A stretch of DNA of 34,498 bases from Streptomyces sp. TP-A0356 (GTDB lineage Bacteria; Actinomycetota; Actinomycetes; Streptomycetales; Streptomycetaceae), in the NCBI RefSeq assembly GCF_001417775.1, contig NZ_BBZJ01000027.1, positions 115,197 through 149,694 on the forward strand. Reading direction: 5' to 3'. Numbering within the stretch: the first letter of the stretch is position 1; each line of letters begins with the position of its first letter. Of the stretch, positions 29,780 to 34,498 are shown piece by piece. Below the pieces are notes generated by a model. It made no database searches. It saw nothing but the letters and a program-made list of their open reading frames with translations, and had not been told where the DNA came from. The translations under genes and the position numbers were made by a program.

Positions 29780-30427
29780 TCAGCGGGCGACGTGGGGGCC
29801 GGCAGGGGCCGCGACGAGCACCGGGTGCAGGACTCCGGTGCGCAGACGGGTGACGAGAGGGACGGCGACACGGCCCAGGATGCGGCTGGTGAGGTAGGCG
29901 ACGGGCAGGGCGAGCAGAGCGGCGCCGAGCACGTCGTGGGGGTAGTGGTCGCCGAGGTAGACGCGGGTGAAGCCTTCCAAGAGGGCGAAGGCGGCGGCTA
30001 CGGCGGACAGGCGGCGATCCAGTAGCCACAGGGCGGCGACGGTGGCGAAGGCGGTGGTGCTGTGGCCGCTGGGGAAGGCGTAGTCGCTGCGGGCCGGGCA
30101 CGCGGAGACGAAGTAGTCGTGTGGCATCGAGTAGCACGGCCGCACCTCCGCGACCAGTTTCTTCGCGACTTCGGTGACTGCGAAGGCGGCCACGACGGCG
30201 ACGGGTGCGGCCAGGGCGAGGGTCATGGTGGAGGTGTCGCGGCGACGGGCGTTCCACCAGCCGACCAGCATCAGGACCGCGAAGACTCCGAGGCCGACGT
30301 TGGTCCACAGGGCGAGTGGGGCGTTGAGCCACTTCGTATCGCGGGCGAAGTCGGTGACGGTGGTGAACAGCGAACCGTCGATGCCGGAGCCGTCGAACGC
30401 GAGGGGGACCATCGGGTGGACTGTCAT
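29780..30427 (-). CDS. PAP2-family membrane phosphatase
   Basis: 215 aa with six hydrophobic segments. The three phosphatase motifs are present: KKLVAEVRP (motif 1), PSGH (motif 2, in YAFPSGHSTTAF) and RVYLGDHYPHDVLGA (motif 3 with the nucleophilic His). PAP2 membrane enzymes remove phosphate from lipid phosphates such as undecaprenyl diphosphate or phosphatidic acid at the outer face of the membrane. GGGAG precedes the ATG at 30427. It is transcribed away from the BlaI gene, and a BlaI-like dyad lies 59-74 nt upstream of its start, so it is probably under the same repressor. BacA-independent undecaprenyl-PP recycling would fit a cell-wall-stress circuit. Confidence 0.92.
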   Translation of the reverse strand: MTVHPMVPLAFDGSGIDGSLFTTVTDFARDTKWLNAPLALWTNVGLGVFAVLMLVGWWNARRRDTSTMTLALAAPVAVVAAFAVTEVAKKLVAEVRPCYSMPHDYFVSACPARSDYAFPSGHSTTAFATVAALWLLDRRLSAVAAAFALLEGFTRVYLGDHYPHDVLGAALLALPVAYLTSRILGRVAVPLVTRLRTGVLHPVLVAAPAGPHVAR

Positions 30428-30485
30428 CAGGCGGAATCTCCCAGGTCAGGGCTGGCGGGCCAGGAGTCGCGCAACACCACGGAAA

Positions 30486-30501
30486 TCTACAGACTCGTAG
30501 A
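30486..30501. promoter_or_regulatory. BlaI-like operator 1, PAP2 side
   Basis: TCTAC-AGACTC-GTAGA, a dyad of the same half-site (TCTAC) as the two on the BlaI side. CTAC/GTAG half-sites around a short spacer resemble the TACA/TGTA operators of BlaI/MecI. Confidence 0.6.
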
Positions 30502-30595
30502 AGTTCGAGGACCGGCGGTGCGCGGCTTCAGGAGCGGGGTGCCGCCCGGGTGTGCCTCGCATGGGCGGGGATGGCAGACTCGGCGGCACGCCGAA

Positions 30596-30632
30596 CTTCT
30601 ACGCGATGTAGAAGGTCTACGTGACTGTAGAC
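30596..30632. promoter_or_regulatory. Two adjacent BlaI-like operators, BlaI side
   Basis: CTTCTAC-GCGAT-GTAGAAG (30596-30614) is followed at once by GTCTAC-GTGACT-GTAGAC (30615-30632). Both are perfect dyads, 25-61 nt upstream of the GTG at 30657, consistent with autorepression. Confidence 0.7.
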
Positions 30633-30656
30633 GATCAGGGGGAAGGTGGCCAACTG

Positions 30657-31040
30657 GTGAACGCGGAAAGACTTCCAGGCGTGCGGAGAGCCGGCGGCGC
30701 ACTGGAGTCGGAGGTCCTCGCACTGCTGCAGTCCTCCCGGCAGGCATTGACCCCCGGTGAGGTGCTCCAGCGCCTGGGTGACGACCTGGCGTACAGCACG
30801 GTGGTCACGGTGCTGTCCCGGATGTTCGACAAGGGACTGCTGACCCGCAGCAAGCGGGGCCGTGCGTACGCGTATACGCCCGTCGACGACACGCACGGCC
30901 TGGCCGCGCGGCGAATGCGGCAGGTACTGGAGTCCGATCCGGACCACGAGGCGGTGCTCGTCCGGTTCGTCGAAGACCTCTCCGCCCAGGATGAGCAACT
31001 GCTGAGGCAGCTCCTGGGCGACGTCCCGGACCAGAGGTGA
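30657..31040 (+). CDS. BlaI/MecI/CopY-family transcriptional repressor
   Basis: 127 aa. The winged helix is typical (LESEVLALLQSSRQALTPGEVLQRLGDDLAYSTVVTVLSRMFDKGLLTRSKRGRAYAYTP), followed by a C-terminal dimerisation helix pair. BlaI proteins repress by binding dyads and are inactivated by proteolysis triggered by the partner M56/BlaR1 protein. The GTG at 30657 has AGGTGG 7 nt upstream; a GTG at 30621 lies inside the operator and is less likely. The M56 gene begins 4 nt after the stop, so the two are one operon. Confidence 0.93.
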   Translation: MNAERLPGVRRAGGALESEVLALLQSSRQALTPGEVLQRLGDDLAYSTVVTVLSRMFDKGLLTRSKRGRAYAYTPVDDTHGLAARRMRQVLESDPDHEAVLVRFVEDLSAQDEQLLRQLLGDVPDQR

Positions 31041-31044
31041 GCCG

Positions 31045-32010
31045 GTGCTGATGCATTTGCTGGTCTACCTGCCGCTGCTGTTCCCCGTCCCCGCCGCGCT
31101 GGCCGCCCGGCCGCTGGCCGACCGCCTGGAACCGCGGCTGGCGACCTGGCTGCTCACCGTGTGCGGGCTGGCGTTGGCCGCCCTCAGCTGTGCGGCCCTC
31201 GGTGTGCTGGCGGTGGCGGGCCTGGTGCGCTGGCCCCTGGCGGCCTCTCTGGGCGACTGGTCACTGGCGACGGTGCGTGCGGGCGACTCCGTTTCCGTGG
31301 TCGAGTCGGTCGTCGCCGCGGTCGTGCTCGCCGCAGCCGTAGCGGCGGGAGTACGGATGCTGTGGCGGCGGATGCGCGCGCTGGCCGCCGCGGCGTTGGA
31401 AGCCGCCTGCCTTCCCGGCCCCGAGCGGCTCGTCATCGTCGATGACGACGCCCCCGACGCCTACGCACTGCCCGGCCTGCCCGGCCGGGTCGTCGTCTCC
31501 ACCGGCATGCTGGATGCCCTCGACGACACGGACCGCGAGGCGATGCTCGCGCACGAGGCCGCCCATCTGGCCTGCCACCACTACGCCTTCGTCGCCGCCG
31601 CCCATCTTGCCGTCGCGGTCAACCCGCTGCTGAAACCGGTGGCCACCGCCGTCGCCTACACCGTGGAACGCTGGGCGGACGAGCGCGCCGCGACCACCTG
31701 CGGCGACCGCCGCCAAGTCGCCCGCGCGGTCGGCAAGGCAGCCCTGGCCACCGCCCATCACCCCTCCCGCCGCCGGCTTCCCGGGGCGGTGTTCGGCCTG
31801 CTCGGCAGGCACCGCAACCCTCTGGCCACCGCAGGTCCCGTCCCGCGACGTGTCGCCGCCCTGCTCGCCCCATCGCGAGCCTCCTCGCCGCCGCTGAACC
31901 ACGCTCTGCTGCCGCTGGCCGGGGCCGCCGCCGTGGTCGGCTCCAGCGCCCTGTGCGCCTTCGCAGCCGCCCACGACCTGCACCTCCTCCTCAAACTCGC
32001 CGGCGCCTGA
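31045..32010 (+). CDS. M56-family membrane metallopeptidase (BlaR1-like, no penicillin sensor)
   Basis: 321 aa. Several N-terminal hydrophobic helices precede the zinc motif HEAAH in MLAHEAAHLACHHYAFVAAAHLAV, followed by ERWADERAA carrying the third ligand. A further helix closes the protein (LPLAGAAAVVGSSALCAFAAA). BlaR1/MecR1 are about 600 residues and end in a beta-lactam-binding domain; this protein lacks it, as do most actinobacterial M56 proteins next to BlaI genes. The signal it senses is unknown. The GTG at 31045 is used (AGAGGTGA 5 nt upstream); an ATG at 31051 is in frame. Confidence 0.9.
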   Translation: MLMHLLVYLPLLFPVPAALAARPLADRLEPRLATWLLTVCGLALAALSCAALGVLAVAGLVRWPLAASLGDWSLATVRAGDSVSVVESVVAAVVLAAAVAAGVRMLWRRMRALAAAALEAACLPGPERLVIVDDDAPDAYALPGLPGRVVVSTGMLDALDDTDREAMLAHEAAHLACHHYAFVAAAHLAVAVNPLLKPVATAVAYTVERWADERAATTCGDRRQVARAVGKAALATAHHPSRRRLPGAVFGLLGRHRNPLATAGPVPRRVAALLAPSRASSPPLNHALLPLAGAAAVVGSSALCAFAAAHDLHLLLKLAGA

Positions 32011-32051
32011 CCCGCCCGCCGCCGTCGGACCCGAAGCCCAGGAGGCCGCAG

Positions 32052-32425
32052 GTGCCGACCACCACACCCAGCCAAGGCCGCCTGCCGGGCCGCGCCCGGC
32101 TGTGGCCGCTGTACGCGCCCGGGTTCACCACCGTCTTCGGCGCTCACAGCGTCGCGGCCGCCCTGGGCCGCTTCACCAGCGGGCACCACGACTCTCTGCT
32201 CAGCCTCGGCGGCCTGCTCGCCCTCTACGACGGTGCAGAAGTCCTACTCAAACCGGTCTTCGGCACCCTGGCCGACCGGGTCGGCGCCCGCCCGGTACTG
32301 CTCGGTGGCCTGGCCGCGTTCGCCGCGGCCTCGGCGCTGCCCGCCTTCGCCGACACCACCGCGCCGCTGTGGGCGGCCCGCCTCGGACAGGGCGCGGCAG
32401 CCTCCGCCTTCTCGCCGGCCGCCTC
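32052..32425 (+). pseudogene. Truncated MFS transporter (N-terminal remnant)
   Basis: A good start (AGGAGG, 6 nt, GTG 32052) leads into the first four helices of an MFS transporter: LWPLYAPGFTTVFGAHSVAAAL, a motif-A region FGTLADRVGARPVLLGG, and LWAARLGQGAAASAFSPAAS. After about 32425 the frame changes to Arg/Pro-rich sequence with no helix and stops at 32543. Intact relatives are about 400 residues, so two thirds are missing. It begins 41 nt after the M56 gene and was probably the third gene of that operon. Confidence 0.75.
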
Positions 32426-32617
32426 CCCCCGAAACGGCGCCCGACGCGGGCTTGATCGGCGCTACCCCACCGGTCCATGCGAGTGGTGTCCCTTCCAGCC
32501 CTGGGCGTGGTCGTCTCCGCGGTCCGCGGCGCGGTCGTTCTGATGGGGAGTGCGGCCGGACCACTGGAGGAGGAAGCGCAGTGCTTCTTGGGAGGGGGAG
32601 CCGGGCCGGGGGACGTC

Positions 32618-32806
32618 CTGAGGAAGAGCGTCCGCGCGACGCTCGAACGGTTGCGGACCGACTCCGTCGCCCTTCTGTACCTCGCCTACCGCGACTCGCG
32701 CACACCACTGGAGGACACCTTGCGAGTCGTGGACGAGCTTCACCGCGAGGGACACTTCGCCGAGTTCGGCCTCAGCAATCTCAACGCGGCGGATGTGCAC
32801 GCGAGG
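32618..32806 (+). pseudogene. Aldo/keto reductase fragment
   Basis: About 63 residues of clear aldo/keto reductase character lie in a longer meaningless frame: VLRKSVRATLERLRTDSVAL, YRDSRTPLEDTLRVVDELHR, EGHFAEFGLSNLNAADV. This corresponds to the central strands of AKR7-like enzymes (SLERLxTDxV, PLEDTL, GLSN). The N-terminal catalytic Tyr/Lys region and the C-terminal half are absent. The 190 bp between it and the MFS remnant could not be assigned. It points to deletions inside the island. Confidence 0.65.
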
Positions 32807-32807
32807 T

Positions 32808-32836
32808 CCCGCGCCGGCTGCTGTGTCCGGCGCGGG
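32808..32836 (-). terminator. Hairpin downstream of the desaturase gene
   Basis: CCCGCGCCGG (32808-32817) and CCGGCGCGGG (32827-32836), perfect 10-bp stem with a 9-nt loop, 30 nt past the desaturase stop and just at the end of the AKR fragment. Confidence 0.6.
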
Positions 32837-32866
32837 GCCCCGGGGCGACGCGCCGCCCGAGGGACG

Positions 32867-33868
32867 TCAGGCCGTGGACTCGTGCGGACCGGCCGGTTCG
32901 GGCAGCAGCCGAGCGCTGAGCCGGTCCGCGCTCGGCCAGCGAACGTCGTGGACCCAGCCCAGCTTCTCGAATACCCAGATCAGGCGTGCCGCCGGGTCGA
33001 CCTGGCCCGGCAGCACGCCGTGGCGCGCGCCCGTGGGGTCGGCGTGATGTGAGTTGTGCCAGCTCTCGCCGAAGGACAGCAGTGCGAGCGGCCAGAAGTT
33101 GGTGGCCTTGTCCCGACTGGCGAACGGGCGCCTGCCCGCGACGTGGCAGACCGAGTTCACCGACCAGGTGACATGGTGCAGCAGCGCCATCCGGATCACG
33201 CCGGCCCAGAAGAACCCGGCCAGCGCACCGCTCCAGGTGCCGGTGGCGAGCCCGCCGACCAGCGCCGGGGCCAGGAGTGAGACGGCGGTGAGCGGCCCGA
33301 AGAGCCGACCGACGAGCCGCAGGTCGGGATCGGCGGCGATGTCAGGCGCGAACCTGGCCCGGTTGCTCAGCTCACGCTTCAGCATCCACCCCATGTGCGC
33401 GTGCAGAAGCCCCTTGAGCAGCGCGCGGGTGTCGGTTCCGTAGCGCCAGGGCGAGTGCGGGTCACCCTCGCGGTCGGCGAATGCGTGGTGGCGGCGGTGG
33501 TTCGCCACCCACTGGACCGGCGAGCCCTCGACCGCCAGCGAACCCGCGACGGCCAGTGCGATCCGCAGGCCCCGCCGCGCCTTGAACGAGCGATGCGTGA
33601 AGAGGCGGTGATAGCCGACCGCCAGGCCGAAGCCGGACACGAGGTAGGCGACCACGGCCATACCGACGTCCAACGCCGACAAGCCCCATCCCCACGCGAA
33701 CGGCACCGCGACGATCAGGCAGATCAGCGGGCCGACGACGAAGGTCCACATCGCCACCGCCGCCGCGGCCGTCTGCGGGGCGTCGAGCAGCGGCTTGACC
33801 CCGGCCGCGGTGTCGGCGTCGCCTTCGGCGACGGCCTGTTCAGGACGGTCAGCGTCGCTCGGGTTCAT
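32867..33868 (-). CDS. Acyl-CoA / fatty-acid delta-9-type membrane desaturase
   Basis: 333 aa. The three histidine boxes that hold the di-iron centre are present: HRLFTH, HRRHH (in NHRRHHAFADREGDPHSPW) and HNSHH (in ESWHNSHHADPTGARHG). An extra His in LLHHVTWSVNSVCH is also typical. Four hydrophobic segments (TFVVGPLICLIVAVPFAWG, VGMAVVAYLVSGFGLAVGY and others) give the usual membrane topology. The enzyme inserts a cis double bond in an acyl chain, using oxygen and reduced ferredoxin or a cytochrome-like donor. GAGGAACCG before the ATG at 33868 fixes the start; the frame continues upstream without meaning. It is complete, unlike its two degraded neighbours. Confidence 0.95.
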   Translation of the reverse strand: MNPSDADRPEQAVAEGDADTAAGVKPLLDAPQTAAAAVAMWTFVVGPLICLIVAVPFAWGWGLSALDVGMAVVAYLVSGFGLAVGYHRLFTHRSFKARRGLRIALAVAGSLAVEGSPVQWVANHRRHHAFADREGDPHSPWRYGTDTRALLKGLLHAHMGWMLKRELSNRARFAPDIAADPDLRLVGRLFGPLTAVSLLAPALVGGLATGTWSGALAGFFWAGVIRMALLHHVTWSVNSVCHVAGRRPFASRDKATNFWPLALLSFGESWHNSHHADPTGARHGVLPGQVDPAARLIWVFEKLGWVHDVRWPSADRLSARLLPEPAGPHESTA

Positions 33869-34152
33869 CGGTTCCTCGCCGTTGCTTGAGCCTTTTGGGA
33901 CGCGGTGCCGGACCGACGGGATCGCGCGCGCGTGCGTGCGCTCTCGAGCGCGCTCGGCGGCCCAGGGCACACGATCGCACCGGACGGCATCCACGCAGGT
34001 CGTCGCTCATGTCCATGGTGTGAACGTCGCGGGACCAAATCTCAGCGGTGGCCGCGGTCTGCTCCGTGGGAGGGCAGGCCCTGACCTTCGGACACCCCTG
34101 ATCCACTCCCGAACGCGGTTGCCGAAAAACCCTGCCGTCAAGACATAAGTCA
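33869..34152. other. Gene-free stretch upstream of the desaturase
   Basis: No supported gene. It contains an alternating GC/GT run (about 33925-33945) and the desaturase ribosome site at its left end, and ends at the hairpin that follows the tRNA-Arg half. A clear promoter was not found. Confidence 0.5.
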
Positions 34153-34181
34153 GAGGCCCTGTGGATCATCCACAGGGCCTC
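34153..34181 (-). terminator. Hairpin following the tRNA-Arg 3' half
   Basis: GAGGCCCTGTGGA (34153-34165) and TCCACAGGGCCTC (34169-34181): perfect 13-bp stem with a 3-nt loop. On the minus strand it lies 12 nt after the tRNA-Arg 3' end at 34193, where a tRNA terminator is expected. This suggests that the right-hand repeat keeps the original downstream flank of the tRNA gene. Confidence 0.75.
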
Positions 34182-34192
34182 CGAACTGTTGC

Positions 34193-34284
34193 GCACTCGG
34201 CAGGATTCGAACCTGCAACCTTCTGATCCGTAGGATCGGGCAGCACGCCGTGGGGCGGAGCCGCAGCCTCCCGATCCGATCGCT
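34193..34284 (-). repeat. Right attachment-site-like repeat with tRNA-Arg(ACG) 3' half
   Basis: The minus strand gives an intact tRNA-Arg(ACG) 3' half at 34235-34193, including the T-loop GGTTCGAATCC and acceptor strand GAGTGC. The expected 5' half (D-arm, 5' acceptor strand) is replaced by unrelated sequence that matches the left repeat over a further 49 bp. The pair is in direct orientation 4,554 bp apart. Confidence 0.85.
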
Positions 34285-34498
34285 GAAGCCAGCGATCATG
34301 TGCGTCTGTGTGTCGTCGTTGCCGTCAACTCCGAACGGAGAACTTTGGCGAGTTGCTCATCATCAGCCGTCCCGAGCGGTGCGAGGCTTCCCCATGGCGC
34401 ATCACGAAGGAACTGAGTAACAACTCTCTCTGCTGGTTTCAAGGCGGCTCGCTCCGCTCACCGCGCGCGGCACGGACGCCGGCCGGGCCTGCGCTCCT
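34285..34498. other. Right-edge stretch, no gene recognised
   Basis: No convincing reading frame or RNA. A short palindrome CTCCG-AA-CGGAG lies near 34330-34341, nested in a weak CAACTC/GAGTTG dyad. If the repeats are attachment sites, this would be the first sequence of a further island. Confidence 0.4.

Noticed and set aside
32426..32617. A separate gene between the MFS and AKR remnants
   Set aside because: No frame shows a start with ribosome site or recognisable motif; left unassigned.
34193..34284. Possible complete tRNA-Arg gene
   Set aside because: Only the segment from the anticodon loop to the 3' end is present; no D-arm or 5' acceptor strand pairs with it.

Overview
The window looks like a Streptomyces (or very close actinomycete) chromosome. 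The DNA is very GC-rich with G/C-ending codons, there are many GTG starts, several starts sit 6-8 nt downstream of a TAnnnT -10 box (leaderless transcripts), and the gene order upp - tadA-associated gene - tadA - tRNA-Ser - small membrane protein - Dabb protein - two SigB-type sigma factors matches, from memory, the S. coelicolor upp-to-sigF/sigN neighbourhood. No species assignment is attempted.

Layout. 1-0.98 kb: 5' part of a CopC/CopD copper protein on the minus strand, running off the left edge through an 18-bp coding minisatellite. 1.1-2.4 kb: translationally coupled cupin and SDR genes (minus). 2.4-5.2 kb: an HhH-GPD repair protein flanked by two unrelated tandem repeats, a DUF308 membrane protein, two small proteins and a ParB-like mini-protein. 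5.3-12.4 kb: LytR C-terminal-domain protein, upp, a small basic protein, tadA and its partner, tRNA-Ser(CGA), a 58-aa membrane peptide, a Dabb protein, tandem sigF/sigN-like genes and a lipoprotein. Two almost identical 17-bp-arm palindromic elements lie at 5.99 and 11.59 kb. 12.5-18.2 kb: MarR regulator with an MFS exporter that carries three C-terminal carboxypeptidase-regulatory-like (Ig-like) domains, then a YceI protein whose N-terminus has the same domain type, then a PPOX/F420 protein overlapping a TetR gene tail-to-tail. 18.3-19.8 kb: a second MFS exporter with a clear operator over its promoter. 19.9-26.0 kb: an OmpR-type response regulator, histidine kinase and a giant GT2-GtrA-GT39 glycosyltransferase, all overlapping or adjacent (one probable minus-strand operon with a perfect inverted repeat upstream). 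26.2-29.6 kb: an ABM-fold protein, a DUF2797 protein, and an ECF sigma factor coupled to a CU044_5270-family membrane protein.

From 29.64 kb the character changes. A 92-bp direct repeat (29639-29730 and 34193-34284) contains in each copy the 3' half of a tRNA-Arg(ACG), from the anticodon loop to the 3' end, on the minus strand, with no matching 5' half. This is the signature of attachment sites, so 29.64-34.2 kb is best read as an integrated or remnant island, with an intact tRNA possibly beyond the right edge. It holds a PAP2 phosphatase divergent from a BlaI-type repressor and M56 peptidase (three BlaI-like dyads between them), two broken genes (an MFS N-terminus and an aldo/keto reductase fragment) and a complete fatty-acid desaturase. 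No integrase is visible inside the window.

The most interesting signals are the tRNA-Arg half-site repeats, the BlaI/M56/PAP2 module with its dyads, the shared Ig-like domains of the MFS exporter and YceI protein, the three-domain glycosyltransferase behind its own two-component system, and the paired palindromic elements flanking the upp-to-sigN block.
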